Shown: positions 39,095 to 49,566, counted from the first letter of the stretch. The stretch is 64,000 bases of DNA from Plasticicumulans acidivorans (GCF_003182095.1 NZ_QGTJ01000007.1:1-64000), one strand, 5' to 3'. The notes: generated by a model not told the origin, from the sequence alone. A program made the numbers and translations.

Positions 39095-41551
39095 ATGGAG
39101 CAAAAAGCGTTTTCTGATGAGTTGTCAGTGCCAATTCGCAAATTGGCTGTTTTGCCGTTAAGAGATGTTGTTGTGTATCCGCATATGGTCATTCCATTGT
39201 TTGTTGGTCGAGATAAATCGATTAACGCATTGGAAGCGGCTGTACAGTCGGACAAGAAAATATTATTGACAGCTCAGCTAAATGCGGATGTCGATGACCC
39301 GACGGTTGATGATATCTATCGAGTTGGAACTTTAGCTATAATTTTACAGTTATTGAAGCTTCCTGACGGTACAGTAAAAGTCTTAGTAGAGGGTATTGAT
39401 CGGGCGCGTATTGAACGGTTTGATGTCACGGAAAATTATATTTCTGCTATGGTTGCACCTATAGCATGCTCCCAATCGGGTGAAGTTGGGGAAGCCGCTG
39501 TTCTCGTGCGCTCGCTTTTGGCTGGGGTTGAGCAGTATGTAAAGCTTAATAAAAAAATCCCTCCCGAAGTGTTGGCTTCGTTAAATAATATAGAAGATCC
39601 AGGACGTTTAGCTGATACTGTAGCGGCGCATATGGCGCTCAAGCTTGAGGAGAAACAAAAACTTTTAGAGCTGGAAAGTGTTACTGATCGTTTAGAGCGG
39701 TTGCTGAGGCTTGTTGAAGGTGAGATTGATATTCTTCAGGTAGAAAAAAGAATTCGCTCTCGTGTAAAACAGCAAATGGAGAAAAGTCAACGAGAGTATT
39801 ATCTAAATGAGCAAATAAAGGCAATTCAAAAAGAGTTGGGAGACTTAGAAGATGCACCGAACGAATTAGAAGATTTAGGACAGCGAATAGAATTGGCTAA
39901 AATGCCGAAAGATGTTCGTGCTAAAGCATTGGGTGAGCTAAGTAAGCTTAAAAGCATGTCGCCAATGTCCGCTGAAGCAACTGTTGTAAGAAATTATATC
40001 GATTGGCTGGTTGGTTTTCCTTGGAAAAAGAAGACTAAGATTAAAAATAGCTTGTTTGACGCAGAAGAAGTGTTGGAATCAGATCATTATGGCTTAGATC
40101 GTGTGAAAGAGCGTATTCTCGAATATCTCGCTGTTCAGCATCGTGTTAAAAAGCTTAAAGGACCTATTCTTTGTCTTGTTGGCCCACCGGGGGTGGGAAA
40201 GACGTCACTAGGGCGCTCTATTGCGCGAGCTACAAATCGTAAGTTCGTCCGTATGAGCTTAGGGGGCGTGCGTGATGAAGCGGAAATACGTGGGCACCGA
40301 CGTACTTATATTGGTTCGATGCCAGGGAAAATTGCACAAAATTTATGTAAAATAGGTGTTCGTAACCCGCTTTTTTTGCTTGATGAAATAGACAAAATGT
40401 CTATGGATTTTCGTGGAGATCCGAGTTCTGCATTATTGGAGGTTTTAGATCCAGAGCAAAATAATGCGTTTGTAGATCATTATTTAGAAGTTGATCTCGA
40501 CTTGTCTGACATTATGTTTGTTGCAACTGCGAATTCTCTCGATATCCCTAGTCCGTTATTGGATAGAATGGAAGTCATTCGTATTCCAGGCTATACAGAA
40601 AACGAGAAAATTAATATAGCTATGCGGTATCTTGTTCCAAAACAAGTGGCTGCAAATGGATTGAGGGTTGAAGAGATTAAAATTGATGAATCGTCAATTA
40701 AAGATATTGTTTGCTATTATACCCGTGAAGCGGGCGTACGAAATTTAGAGCGAGAAATTTCGAAGATTTGTCGAAAGGTTGTTAAATCAGCTGTCTTAGA
40801 AGATAAAAAAACTCCAATCTTAATTGAGATTACACCCAATATACTTGGTGATTATTTGGGCGTGCAACGTTTCCGTTTTAGTACTGCTGAGCAAAGTGAT
40901 CAAATTGGACAAGTAACAGGGCTTGCATGGACTGAGGTCGGTGGAGAGCTGCTTAGAATCGAAGTGGCCTTGATGCCAGGGAAAGGGAAGCTCAGTCATA
41001 CCGGCCAGCTAGGTGATGTCATGCGGGAGTCGATCCAGGCAGCAATGACCGTGGTACGAAGTAGGGCCGTGGAGCTTGGTTTAGATGCCGATTTCTACGA
41101 GCGTTGTGATATACATATTCATGTTCCAGAAGGGGCTACTCCTAAAGATGGACCAAGCGCGGGGATAGCTATGTGTACAGCCTTAGTCTCAGCGCTGACA
41201 GGCATTCCGGTGCGAAGTGCTGTCGCTATGACTGGAGAAATAACTCTTCGAGGTGAGGTTTTGCCGATTGGCGGGTTAAAGGAAAAGCTTTTAGCTGCTC
41301 ATAGGGGTGGTATCTCGATCGTCATAATACCGGATGATAACCGGAAAGATCTTGCGGAAATGCCTTCGAGTGTGCTTGAGCGGTTGAATGTACGGCCAGT
41401 TAGATGGATTGATGAGGTTTTTGAAATTGCTTTGACAGAAAAACCTCAAGAGGCTGCTGTCAAGATTAGAAGTAATATGTCCTCTCAGACCTCGGTCGAT
41501 AACGGAAGCAAGACATTGAATTCAACAGAGACTTCTAGACACGCGCACTGA
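39095..41551 (+). CDS. lon: ATP-dependent protease Lon
   Basis: Cytosolic AAA-plus protease for damaged and regulatory proteins. 818 residues, about 30 more than E. coli, with the extra at the C-terminus (after the protease domain, Ser/Thr-rich). N-terminal LON domain ([30 protein letters not shown] shown), coiled coil, Walker [10 protein letters not shown] at about 362-370, and the protease domain with catalytic Ser near 687 (KDGPSAGIA) and Lys near 730 ([14 protein letters not shown]). A GAGAG site lies before ATG 39095, directly after a T-run. The heat-shock sigma-32 promoter usual for lon was not identified. Confidence 0.98.
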   Translation: MEQKAFSDELSVPIRKLAVLPLRDVVVYPHMVIPLFVGRDKSINALEAAVQSDKKILLTAQLNADVDDPTVDDIYRVGTLAIILQLLKLPDGTVKVLVEGIDRARIERFDVTENYISAMVAPIACSQSGEVGEAAVLVRSLLAGVEQYVKLNKKIPPEVLASLNNIEDPGRLADTVAAHMALKLEEKQKLLELESVTDRLERLLRLVEGEIDILQVEKRIRSRVKQQMEKSQREYYLNEQIKAIQKELGDLEDAPNELEDLGQRIELAKMPKDVRAKALGELSKLKSMSPMSAEATVVRNYIDWLVGFPWKKKTKIKNSLFDAEEVLESDHYGLDRVKERILEYLAVQHRVKKLKGPILCLVGPPGVGKTSLGRSIARATNRKFVRMSLGGVRDEAEIRGHRRTYIGSMPGKIAQNLCKIGVRNPLFLLDEIDKMSMDFRGDPSSALLEVLDPEQNNAFVDHYLEVDLDLSDIMFVATANSLDIPSPLLDRMEVIRIPGYTENEKINIAMRYLVPKQVAANGLRVEEIKIDESSIKDIVCYYTREAGVRNLEREISKICRKVVKSAVLEDKKTPILIEITPNILGDYLGVQRFRFSTAEQSDQIGQVTGLAWTEVGGELLRIEVALMPGKGKLSHTGQLGDVMRESIQAAMTVVRSRAVELGLDADFYERCDIHIHVPEGATPKDGPSAGIAMCTALVSALTGIPVRSAVAMTGEITLRGEVLPIGGLKEKLLAAHRGGISIVIIPDDNRKDLAEMPSSVLERLNVRPVRWIDEVFEIALTEKPQEAAVKIRSNMSSQTSVDNGSKTLNSTETSRHAH

Positions 41552-41687
41552 AGACGGCCAATGCTTTTGTTATTTGAAGATAATGTTTGTTGTGGACTTC
41601 GAGACGATGTTGAGGCGGCTGAGTGTCACCGTCGCTTGATGCTTGATGATACGGCGATGCATCTCCGTGTGACGATAGGTATGCATG

Positions 41688-41960
41688 ATGAATAAGTCTG
41701 AGTTGATTGATGCCGTGGCCGATGCTACGGAGATGGGGAAGGGACAAGCAGGTCTTGTGGTGGAAGCGGTTCTAGATACGATTACTAATGCTTTAGTATC
41801 TGGCGAAACTGTATCCTTGATTGGGTTTGGTTCTTTTTCTGTAAAAGAGCGCGCTGCGCGTACGGGGAGAGATCCGCGCTCTGGACAAAGTATTGAAATC
41901 AAAGCTTCAAAAAATCCCGTGTTTAAGGCTGGCAAGGGGCTAAAGGATGCTGTAAAGTAG
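41688..41960 (+). CDS. hupB: DNA-binding protein HU-beta
   Basis: Nucleoid protein that bends DNA, 90 residues, the standard length. Core text VSLIGFGSFSVKERAARTGRDP followed by the DNA-binding arm RDPRSGQSIEIKASKNPVF (given in two parts) and the end AGKGLKDAVK. MNKSEL at 41688 is chosen; ATG 41685 gives one extra Met. Conserved position after lon. Confidence 0.97.
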   Translation: MNKSELIDAVADATEMGKGQAGLVVEAVLDTITNALVSGETVSLIGFGSFSVKERAARTGRDPRSGQSIEIKASKNPVFKAGKGLKDAVK

Positions 41961-41971
41961 CGGTCCCTTTA

Positions 41972-42047
41972 GGGTGCTTAGCTCAGTTGGGAGAGCATCG
42001 CCCTTACAAGGCGAGGGTCGGGGGTTCGAACCCCTCAGCACCCACCA
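41972..42047 (+). tRNA. tRNA-Val (anticodon TAC)
   Basis: 76 nt with CCA, only 11 bases after the hupB stop. Acceptor GGGTGCT/AGCACCC; anticodon stem TCGCC/GGCGA, loop CTTACAA. First gene of the Val-Asp-Asp-Asp-Asp cluster. Confidence 0.96.
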
Positions 42048-42051
42048 TATT

Positions 42052-42128
42052 GGAGCGGTAGTTCAGTTGGTCAGAATACCGGCCTGTCACGCCGGGGGTC
42101 GCGGGTTCGAGCCCCGTCCGCTCCGCCA
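42052..42128 (+). tRNA. tRNA-Asp (anticodon GTC), copy 1
   Basis: 77 nt with CCA; anticodon stem CCGGC/GCCGG, loop CTGTCAC. Four bases after tRNA-Val, so cotranscribed with it. Confidence 0.96.
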
Positions 42129-42170
42129 AGAAATGAAAGAAAAAAAGGCAGTAAAATCCAAGAAGTTTAT

Positions 42171-42247
42171 GGAGCGGTAGTTCAGTTGGTCAGAATACCG
42201 GCCTGTCACGCCGGGGGTCGCGGGTTCGAGCCCCGTCCGCTCCGCCA
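42171..42247 (+). tRNA. tRNA-Asp (anticodon GTC), copy 2
   Basis: Identical to copy 1; 119 bases downstream of it. Confidence 0.96.
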
Positions 42248-42289
42248 AGAAATGAAAGAAAAAAAGGCAGTAAAATCCAAGAAGTTTAT

Positions 42290-42366
42290 GGAGCGGTAGT
42301 TCAGTTGGTCAGAATACCGGCCTGTCACGCCGGGGGTCGCGGGTTCGAGCCCCGTCCGCTCCGCCA
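42290..42366 (+). tRNA. tRNA-Asp (anticodon GTC), copy 3
   Basis: Identical to copies 1 and 2; same spacer on both sides. Confidence 0.96.
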
Positions 42367-42408
42367 AGAAATGAAAGAAAAAAAGGCAGTAAAATCCAAG
42401 AAGTTTAT

Positions 42409-42485
42409 GGAGCGGTAGTTCAGTTGGTCAGAATACCGGCCTGTCACGCCGGGGGTCGCGGGTTCGAGCCCCGTCCGCTCCGCCA
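42409..42485 (+). tRNA. tRNA-Asp (anticodon GTC), copy 4
   Basis: Identical to the other copies; followed by unique DNA and a terminator instead of the spacer. Confidence 0.96.
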
Positions 42486-42787
42486 TATGTTGGTTTAATT
42501 TTTAACCCCGGGCTTTAATAAACCCCGGGGTTTTTCATATTTTAGCGTTATGAAAATTTTGGATTGAGATAGATTATGTAAAAATACAATAGAGTTACAG
42601 GTTTGCGTTTTTTATATTGTGCTTTGCGCGTAATGATGATGCCTTTGACTTGCGTATAATTTCAACCGTATCATCTATGATTCTTTGCATAAGCTATGGT
42701 GTTTATGAGTGGCGTTTTTGTAAAATCAACTTGATTTTAAGTGATGGTTTTTGACTGAATTTTTGAGAAGATAAAAAGAGGTCGTTT
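42486..42787. other. intergenic region before ppiD
   Basis: 302 bases. It contains the terminator of the tRNA array, then A+T-rich DNA. TGCGTATAAT near 42652-42661 could be an extended -10 for ppiD; no good -35 is seen at the right distance. Nothing else recognised. Confidence 0.5.
42504..42535 (+). terminator. terminator of the tRNA-Val/Asp array
   Basis: Stem AACCCCGGG / CCCGGGGTT with an 11-nt loop, followed by TTT. Confidence 0.88.
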
Positions 42788-44698
42788 ATGTTGCAGAAAA
42801 TAAGAGACCATGCTTCAGGTTGGTTTGCATATATTATTTTTGGTATGTTGATAATACCATTTGGGCTGTGGGGAATCGATCATTATATACATCAGGGTAG
42901 CGGCGTATACGCAGCTCAAGTAAATGGTGATGAAATTTCTTTGCGGGATTTTCAAAACTCTTTGCAGCAGCAAAGATCATTTTTACTGAATTTAAATAAA
43001 GAAGTTGACGATGCTAGTTTGAAGTTAAAAACGATGGAGCAGCTTATAAATGAACGGTTGTTGAGACAGTATTCAAAAAAAGAAAATATTTTTGTAACTG
43101 ATGAACAATTGTTAAATCGAATAAAATCAATTGATGCATTCCGCTCAGACAACGGAAACTTTGACGTTCATTTATTTGACCTTGCCTTGCAAAGACAAGG
43201 ATATACGCAATCATATTTTATGGAAATGCTTAAAAAATCATTGCCAGTAGAACAATTTGCTAATGCCTTTGATGCAACAGCCTTGTTCACGCGAGAGGAT
43301 TTAGGTGGCGCGGTTAGACTGTTGGCACAAAAAAGGAGCGTCGAAATTTTTAATTTTCTGCATTCTCCTGTGTTTAATTTGCAGCATGCAAATGATGCTG
43401 ATTTGAATGTTTTTTTTGAAAAAAACAAATCGCGTTTTAATAATCCTGAAATGGTTAAGATTGATTATATAAATCTTGATTTGAATGCTTTATTAGATAA
43501 ACAGAGTGTTTCCGAACAAGAGCTACTTGATGCCTATAAACAACAGCTATCGATTATAGGAACTCCTGAGCAACGAGTGGCGTCGTACATCCTTGTCAGG
43601 GTGCCAGAGAACGCAAATGAAAATGAATTAAAGAAAGCGGAACAGCAAGCTACCGCGCTATATGAACGACTGAAATCAGGGAAAAGTAGTTTTGATAAAT
43701 TAGGAGATGAGTTACAGCACAGTGCTGATAAAACGATTGAGTTTGGTACTTTAGAGTCGCTACGACCAGGCGTGATGGAGCCCGCTTTCGATCAAGCGCT
43801 TTTTAGCTTGGCTAAGGTGGGGGATATCAGTGCTCCAGTGCATACTAGTTTTGGATTTCAACTTATTAAGTTGGATAAAATTTATCCAAAAGTGATACCT
43901 GATTTTGAAAATGTAAGAAGCACTTTGGAAAAACAGCTTGCTTATCAAAAAGCGGAGACGCAATTCTTTGATGTAACAGATCGGTTGGCTACCTTGGTGT
44001 TTGAAAATCCTGATGATCTTGATGCCGTGGCAACGAAAATAGGTGTTCCGATCGAGCATTCAGATTGGTTTTCAATTAATGGCAATAATGGAGGGGTTTT
44101 CTCTAATCAAAAAGTGATAAATGCCGCCTTTAGTGACGATGTCCTTTTGAATGGAAAGAATAGCGAGCCAATCCAAATTGGAGACCGTCATGTTTTAGTG
44201 TTGCGTGTGGTTAATCATAAAAAACAAACCCCTAAAACATTTGATGAGGCTAGGTTGGAGTTAATTAGTTCCGTTAAAAATGAAATGGCGAAAAATTATT
44301 TGAAAAAGGAGGCGGGAAATTTAGAAAAAATGCTCTTTGATGGGGAGGATGTCACGTCCATCATAGAAGCTTATGGTAAAACTGTAGAGCATCAAAGGCT
44401 GGATGAGATAGCGAGAAACTTTACTGGACTTGACAATAGCATTGTTGAATCAATTTTTAAAATGCCGGTGTCTAATGAAAAAAACGTGGCCATTAAAAGT
44501 ATCGAGCTGGCAAATGGGAATTGGGTTGTGATTAAGCTATTGAAAGTGACCAATGGAAATGCCGAAAATTTATCAGCAAACGATCGAAAAGCTTGGACTG
44601 ATACGCTTACTAAGCAAATAAGTGACGTACAGATGACTGGATTTATTAATGAATTGCGAGGCGCGGCTAAAATTATTAATAACATTGATCGTTTGTAA
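42788..44698 (+). CDS. ppiD: periplasmic folding chaperone PpiD
   Basis: Inner-membrane-anchored periplasmic chaperone of the SurA/parvulin group that works near the SecYEG exit. 636 residues. A single N-terminal transmembrane segment (WFAYIIFGMLIIPFGLWGI, about 12-30), SurA-N-like domain (NGDEISLRDFQNSLQQQR), and one parvulin domain (about 255-370, with FGTLESLRPGVMEPAF and FGFQLIKLDKIYP). The parvulin domain of PpiD is generally inactive as isomerase. Conserved place between hupB and fabI. Strongly A+T-rich codon use. Confidence 0.94.
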   Translation: MLQKIRDHASGWFAYIIFGMLIIPFGLWGIDHYIHQGSGVYAAQVNGDEISLRDFQNSLQQQRSFLLNLNKEVDDASLKLKTMEQLINERLLRQYSKKENIFVTDEQLLNRIKSIDAFRSDNGNFDVHLFDLALQRQGYTQSYFMEMLKKSLPVEQFANAFDATALFTREDLGGAVRLLAQKRSVEIFNFLHSPVFNLQHANDADLNVFFEKNKSRFNNPEMVKIDYINLDLNALLDKQSVSEQELLDAYKQQLSIIGTPEQRVASYILVRVPENANENELKKAEQQATALYERLKSGKSSFDKLGDELQHSADKTIEFGTLESLRPGVMEPAFDQALFSLAKVGDISAPVHTSFGFQLIKLDKIYPKVIPDFENVRSTLEKQLAYQKAETQFFDVTDRLATLVFENPDDLDAVATKIGVPIEHSDWFSINGNNGGVFSNQKVINAAFSDDVLLNGKNSEPIQIGDRHVLVLRVVNHKKQTPKTFDEARLELISSVKNEMAKNYLKKEAGNLEKMLFDGEDVTSIIEAYGKTVEHQRLDEIARNFTGLDNSIVESIFKMPVSNEKNVAIKSIELANGNWVVIKLLKVTNGNAENLSANDRKAWTDTLTKQISDVQMTGFINELRGAAKIINNIDRL

Positions 44699-44722
44699 TA
44701 ATAATTGTTGTTTTTAATGACT

Positions 44723-44751
44723 GGGCGGCTGCTATTGTAATACAGCCGCCC
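44723..44751. terminator. hairpin between convergent ppiD and fabI
   Basis: Perfect 9-bp stem GGGCGGCTG / CAGCCGCCC with 11-nt loop. T-runs on both sides are weak, so it may stop either gene only partly. Confidence 0.5.
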
Positions 44752-44807
44752 GGAGCAATTTTACGCTGAGTGCCTTGACTATCAAGAACTGTTTTTAAAA
44801 AACTGTA

Positions 44808-45590
44808 TTAAATGTTGCCCATTGCAACATTATTGAACCCGCCATCAACATAAGTTATTTCTCCAGTTATTCCTGACGCTAAGTCAGAACACATAAATGC
44901 TGCTGTATTTCCAACCTCCTCAATGGTGACACAGCGGCGTGTAGGTGCGGCAGCCTCGAATGTTTCAAGCATCTTTCGGAAACCGGAAATCCCCGATGCC
45001 GCTAATGTGCGGATTGGACCTGCTGATATTGCGTTGACACGAATACCTTCTGGTCCGAGTGCGGCGGCGAGGTAGCGTACATTTGCTTCGAGGCTTGCTT
45101 TTGCGAGCCCCATGACGTTGTAATTTGGTACGCTGCGTACTGCTCCAAGATAAGTCATTGTAATGAGAGCGCCGTTCCGACCTTGCATTAACGGTCGAGC
45201 TGCTTTGGCTAACGCAGCGAAGCTATATGAGCTGATGTCATGCGCGATACGGAAATTGTCACGACTGATTGCGTCTACGAAATTTCCTTCAAGTGCATCT
45301 CCGGGCGCAAAAGCGACAGAGTGCACCAGTATGTCGAGGCAGCCCCAGATCTCCTTTAATTTTCTGAACGCGCCATCAATTTCCGAATCAATAGATACAT
45401 CGCAAGGCAGAGCAATTTGGCTATCAAGCTCAGCAGCAAATTTTTCTACGCGCGGTTTTAATTTGTCGTTTTGGTACGTGAACGCGAGTTCTGCCCCTTC
45501 ACGGTGCATGGCCTGTGCAATCCCCCACGCGATCGAACGATTACTGGCGAGACCGACGATCAGTGCACGCTTGCCGGCGAGAAAACCCAT
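44808..45590 (-). CDS. fabI: enoyl-[acyl-carrier-protein] reductase (NADH), FabI
   Basis: Last reduction of each fatty-acid elongation cycle; the target of triclosan-type inhibitors. 260 residues (E. coli 262). NADH-binding [16 protein letters not shown] at the N-terminus; catalytic Tyr157 and Lys164 in [12 protein letters not shown], with Tyr147 also conserved (MTYLGAVRS). Substrate-loop text [15 protein letters not shown] is present. It points against ppiD and yejA; the yejA-like gene is divergent about 100 bases away. Confidence 0.97.
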   Translation of the reverse strand: MGFLAGKRALIVGLASNRSIAWGIAQAMHREGAELAFTYQNDKLKPRVEKFAAELDSQIALPCDVSIDSEIDGAFRKLKEIWGCLDILVHSVAFAPGDALEGNFVDAISRDNFRIAHDISSYSFAALAKAARPLMQGRNGALITMTYLGAVRSVPNYNVMGLAKASLEANVRYLAAALGPEGIRVNAISAGPIRTLAASGISGFRKMLETFEAAAPTRRCVTIEEVGNTAAFMCSDLASGITGEITYVDGGFNNVAMGNI

Positions 45591-45691
45591 AGTTGACTCC
45601 TATCATCTCTTGCTATTGTTCCGGCTATTTGCAACTGCGACCGGACGCAACTAAGCATAACCTGCTGGCGCCGACCTACAAAGGATCGCAG

Positions 45692-47485
45692 ATGACTACA
45701 GGCCGCCTATATCTGATTCTCTTGACACTTTCTCTTGAGTTAACCCACGGTTCCGCTGCCGTTGCTGCGTCAGCGGTAGCCCTTGGCTATACGCCTAAGT
45801 ACCCAACGGATTACACACATTTCGAATATGTCAATCCGCAGGCCCCAAAGGGCGGAACATTCGTGTTGCCAGCCATTGGAAGCTTTGACCGCCTGAATCC
45901 ATTCCTTCTTAAAGGAACGGTTGCAGATGGGGTGACTGAATTGACGTGTGATACCCTGACGGAGCAGAGTCGCGATGAACCGTTTAGTGCGTATGGTCTG
46001 CTGGCTTCCGATATTGCAGTGGAGGCAGATCGTTTGTCTGCGGTATTTACTATTCGTCCTGAAGCGCGCTTTAATGACGGAACTCATGTGACAGCTGCAG
46101 ACGTCAAAGCGACTTTCGATGCACTTATGAGCACTCGGGCTCATCCCCAGTATCGAGTTTATTGGGCCGATATTGTGGCGGCGGAGGTAATTGATGCACA
46201 GCGCGTTCGCTTTAGATTTGCGCGTGTTAATCCTGAGCTACATTTGATTATTGGTCAAATGCCAGTGTTTTCTAAAAATTGGATTTTAGGCCGAAATTTT
46301 GATGAGCTTATCTTAGAACCACCTTTATGCAGCGGTCCATATATTGTGGATGCATATAGTCTTGGGCGTAGTATAAATTTTCGACGTAATAAACAATACT
46401 GGGCACAGGATTTACCTGTTAGGCGAGGGCAGTATAATTTCGATAATATTCGTTTTGAATACTATCGAGATCCAGATGTGGCGCTTGAAGCATTTAAAGC
46501 GGGAGAGTTTGATTACATACAGGTCAATATTGCTAAGCAATGGGTGCGCGATTTTACGGGTCCAAAATTTGATAGCGGAGAGCTCCGCAAACGTGAGCTC
46601 GAGCATCATAATGATGCAGGTATGCAAGCATTTGTCTTTAATCTTCGAAAGCCGCTCTTTCAAGATCTTCGGGTGCGAAAGGCTATCGCGTTGGCTTTTG
46701 ACTACGAATGGTCTAATCAAAATTTATTTTTTGGACTTTATCGTCGAACTAATAGTTATTTTGCTAACAGTGAGCTAGCTGCAGACTCAGAAGCTCCTCG
46801 CGGGGAGGAACGGGAGATGTTGACGTATTTTCGTGACAGTCTGCCAGAATTCGTACTCACTGGGCGCTGGGAAGCACCAGTTAATATAGATGCTGCTGCA
46901 TTGCGCACCCATTTGCGTGAGGCTCAAACCCTTTTAATGGATGCAGGCTGGACCATGCAGGATGGTGTGCTGATGAAAGAAGGCACGCAGCTAGAGTTTG
47001 AAATGCTGCTGGCTAGCCGAACTTTTGAGCGTGTAATGGCTCCATTTGCAAAGAATCTAGAGCGTCTTGGCATCCATATGAGTTACCGGACGGTTGATGC
47101 TTCTCTGTATCAGCAACGCGTAGATCATTTTGATTTTGACATGTTGGTGCATGTTTTTAGTCAGTCCCAGTCTCCTGGAAACGAGCAGATAACGTATTGG
47201 CACTCTTCAACAGCAGATTTGCCTGGCTCGAATAATCTAATTGGTTTGAAAAATCCTATAGTTGATGCTTTGGTTGAAAATCTTGTTTATGCACAAAGCC
47301 GGCAACAACTTGTTTCCGCAGCGCATGCGCTTGATAGAGTGTTATTAGCAGGAGAGTACGTTATTCCGAATTGGTATTCTCCGGTATTTCGTGTTGCTTG
47401 GAGGGACCGTTTTGACTATCCAGATAAACTTCCCTTGTACTATCAGCCGGTAGAGTGGGCGTTGAGCACGTGGTGGGCTAAATAG
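45692..47485 (+). CDS. yejA: ABC transporter substrate-binding protein, YejA-like (family 5)
   Basis: Periplasmic binding protein of a peptide importer, 597 residues. ATG 45692 has AAGGA upstream and gives a signal peptide (ends near residue 26, AVAASA); the longer ORF from 45593 is rejected. Family-5 text: YVNPQAPKGGTFVLPAIGSF, FNDGTHVTAADVKATF and YRDPDVALEAFKAGEFDY. YejA-type proteins bind oligopeptides such as microcin C in E. coli. First gene of yejABEF; the permease GTG is 2 bases after its stop. Confidence 0.93.
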   Translation: MTTGRLYLILLTLSLELTHGSAAVAASAVALGYTPKYPTDYTHFEYVNPQAPKGGTFVLPAIGSFDRLNPFLLKGTVADGVTELTCDTLTEQSRDEPFSAYGLLASDIAVEADRLSAVFTIRPEARFNDGTHVTAADVKATFDALMSTRAHPQYRVYWADIVAAEVIDAQRVRFRFARVNPELHLIIGQMPVFSKNWILGRNFDELILEPPLCSGPYIVDAYSLGRSINFRRNKQYWAQDLPVRRGQYNFDNIRFEYYRDPDVALEAFKAGEFDYIQVNIAKQWVRDFTGPKFDSGELRKRELEHHNDAGMQAFVFNLRKPLFQDLRVRKAIALAFDYEWSNQNLFFGLYRRTNSYFANSELAADSEAPRGEEREMLTYFRDSLPEFVLTGRWEAPVNIDAAALRTHLREAQTLLMDAGWTMQDGVLMKEGTQLEFEMLLASRTFERVMAPFAKNLERLGIHMSYRTVDASLYQQRVDHFDFDMLVHVFSQSQSPGNEQITYWHSSTADLPGSNNLIGLKNPIVDALVENLVYAQSRQQLVSAAHALDRVLLAGEYVIPNWYSPVFRVAWRDRFDYPDKLPLYYQPVEWALSTWWAK

Positions 47486-47487
47486 TA

Positions 47488-48537
47488 GTGACTGCTTATT
47501 TATTTAAAAGATTATTGCTGATGATTCCTACATTGGTAGGAGTGCTATTGGTTAGCTTTATCATTATTCAGTTCGTGCCAGGAGGACCGGTAGAACAGCT
47601 GATCAATGAGCTTGCTCATAAAGGTATGGCAGGTGAGGCAGGAAGCTTTGGGAAGTTTGCATACCGGGGAGCGACTGGGCTGGATGCACAACGACTCGCT
47701 GAAATACGTACCCTGTATGGTTTTGATAAGCCTGCTGCTGAGCGTTTTTTTGATATGTTGTGGAAATATGCGCGATTTGATTTCGGGGAAAGCTTTTTTC
47801 ACCATCGCTCAGTATTTAGCTTGCTTGTCTCCAAGCTGCCAGTTTCAATCAGTTTAGGGGGGTGGAGCTTTCTTCTTATTTATACAGTATCCATCCCTTT
47901 AGGTATTTGCAAAGCAGTGCGCGATGGCTCACGCTTCGATGCTATTAGCAGCATTGTTTTGTTAATCGGGTATGCAATTCCTGGGTTTGTGCTTGGTTTG
48001 TTGTTGCTTGTTTTGTTCGGTGGTGGCAGTTTTTTGAACGTTTTCCCAATGCGTGGCCTGACCTCTGACGATTGGGGGAGTTTGTCATGGAATGGGCAGG
48101 TAATCGACTACCTGTGGCATTTGGTATTGCCGGTAGTGGCGTCCTCTGTCAGTGGATTCGCTGTGATAACCTTTCTGACAAAAAATAGTTTTATCGAGGA
48201 AATCCGTAAACAATATGTTTTGACCGCGCGGGCTAAAGGGCTAGATGGTCGGACGGTGCTTTTGAAGCATGTACTTCGGAATGCGATGATCCCTTTGGTG
48301 ACAGGGTTTCCTGCAGCTTTTATTGGTATGTTTTTTACTGGAAGTTTATTAATTGAGACTACTTTTTCGCTTGATGGACTTGGCTTATTGTCTTATGAGT
48401 CAGTGTTGCGGAGAGATTATCCGGTAGTGCTTGGTACTTTGTATTTATACACATTGCTTGGTCTGTTTGCCAAACTATTATCGGATCTTTCTTACGTGTT
48501 AGTTGATCCGCGTATTGGTTTTGAAACGGTATCATAG
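47488..48537 (+). CDS. yejB: peptide ABC transporter permease YejB
   Basis: Inner-membrane permease of the DppB type, 349 residues, six predicted transmembrane segments. Start is GTG 47488 (MTAYLFKRLLLMIPTLVGV), two bases after yejA. A YejB-like large periplasmic loop after the first segment is present, and the permease signature (YVLTARAKGLDGRTVLLKHV) is near residue 245. Confidence 0.94.
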   Translation: MTAYLFKRLLLMIPTLVGVLLVSFIIIQFVPGGPVEQLINELAHKGMAGEAGSFGKFAYRGATGLDAQRLAEIRTLYGFDKPAAERFFDMLWKYARFDFGESFFHHRSVFSLLVSKLPVSISLGGWSFLLIYTVSIPLGICKAVRDGSRFDAISSIVLLIGYAIPGFVLGLLLLVLFGGGSFLNVFPMRGLTSDDWGSLSWNGQVIDYLWHLVLPVVASSVSGFAVITFLTKNSFIEEIRKQYVLTARAKGLDGRTVLLKHVLRNAMIPLVTGFPAAFIGMFFTGSLLIETTFSLDGLGLLSYESVLRRDYPVVLGTLYLYTLLGLFAKLLSDLSYVLVDPRIGFETVS

Positions 48538-49566
48538 ATGAGGTCATACAGTATTTCTCCAGCGCGGCGTGCGTGGATTCGATTCCGATCAAATAGATTG
48601 GGCTACTGGAGTCTTGGTTTTTTTTCTTTAGTATTCACACTTAGTTTGGGAGCTGAAGTTTTATCAAACGACCGTCCGATAGTCGTTCTTTACGAAGGGA
48701 AATTATATTTCCCAATCGTTCAGGCTTATCCGGAGACGGCGTTTGGCGGGGATTTTATTAGCGAAGCTGATTATCACGATCCGTACTTGCGCTCGCGCTT
48801 GACAGGCAATGGGAATTGGATGCTAGAGCCGCCTAATCCATACCGCTTTGATACTATAGTGTTTGATGATGATCGTCCAAATCCGGCTCCCCCTTCGGAA
48901 AAGCATTTGCTAGGGACTGACGACCGAGGGAGAGATGTTCTCGCTCGTTTGATTTATGGGTTTCGCCTTTCGGTGCTTTTTGCGTTTGCTTTGACATTCA
49001 TCGGTACAGTACTTGGTGTTTTTATGGGGGCTGTGCAAGGCTATATTGGAGGGCGTGTCGATCTTACTTGTCAGCGGATAATCGAAATTTGGTCGTCGTT
49101 ACCCGAGCTGTATCTTTTGATTATTTTTGCTTCTTTGTTTCAGCCGAGCATTTTTTTGTTACTGGCATTGTTGGCGGCTTTTGGTTGGATGGGGCTTTCT
49201 GATTATGTTCGCGCTGAGTTTCTTCGCGGACGTAGCCTTGACTATGTGCGTTCTGCGCGAGCTTTGGGCGTTAGTGATGCGGGTGTTATGTTTAGACACT
49301 TATTGCCGAATTCGATGACACCTGTCCTTACATTCCTTCCCTTTCGAATTAGTGGCGCGATTGTCGCACTCACAAGTTTAGATTTCTTAGGGCTAGGTGT
49401 CTCTCCTCAGACACCGAGTCTCGGAGAGTTGTTGGCTCAAGGTAAGGAGAATTTAACTGCGTGGTGGCTGTCTGCATCAACATTTATGGTGCTTGTAGGA
49501 ACTTTAATGCTTTTAATATTTATTGGCGAAGCTTTACGTGAAGCGGTGGATGCACGTCGTGGCTGA
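48538..49566 (+). CDS. yejE: peptide ABC transporter permease YejE
   Basis: Second permease, 342 residues, begins directly after the yejB stop. N-terminal text RFRSNRLGYWSLGFF and the long periplasmic part with DYHDPYLRSRL and LLGTDDRGRDVLARLIYG match E. coli YejE. The permease signature (DYVRSARALGVSDAGVMFRH) is near residue 235. Overlaps yejF by about 17 bases. Confidence 0.95.
   Translation: MRSYSISPARRAWIRFRSNRLGYWSLGFFSLVFTLSLGAEVLSNDRPIVVLYEGKLYFPIVQAYPETAFGGDFISEADYHDPYLRSRLTGNGNWMLEPPNPYRFDTIVFDDDRPNPAPPSEKHLLGTDDRGRDVLARLIYGFRLSVLFAFALTFIGTVLGVFMGAVQGYIGGRVDLTCQRIIEIWSSLPELYLLIIFASLFQPSIFLLLALLAAFGWMGLSDYVRAEFLRGRSLDYVRSARALGVSDAGVMFRHLLPNSMTPVLTFLPFRISGAIVALTSLDFLGLGVSPQTPSLGELLAQGKENLTAWWLSASTFMVLVGTLMLLIFIGEALREAVDARRG

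Larger units (their letters stand above)
42052..42485 (+). repeat. tandem array: tRNA-Asp plus 42-bp A-rich spacer, period 119 bp
   Basis: Three full 119-bp units (77-nt tRNA-Asp plus 42-bp spacer) and a fourth tRNA. By direct comparison all four tRNAs and all three spacers are identical. The spacer is A-rich (AGAAATGAAAGAAAAAAAGG and on to TTTAT) and has no promoter-like pair, so the copies look like parts of one transcript processed by RNases. The identity indicates recent duplication or ongoing gene conversion. Confidence 0.95.

Noticed and set aside
41974..42180. 68-aa ORF across tRNA-Val and tRNA-Asp
   Set aside because: Reads through mature tRNA genes; a chance frame.
42052..42485. Direct repeats as a CRISPR array
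   Set aside because: The long repeat is a complete tRNA-Asp and the spacers are identical to each other, unlike CRISPR; no cas genes.
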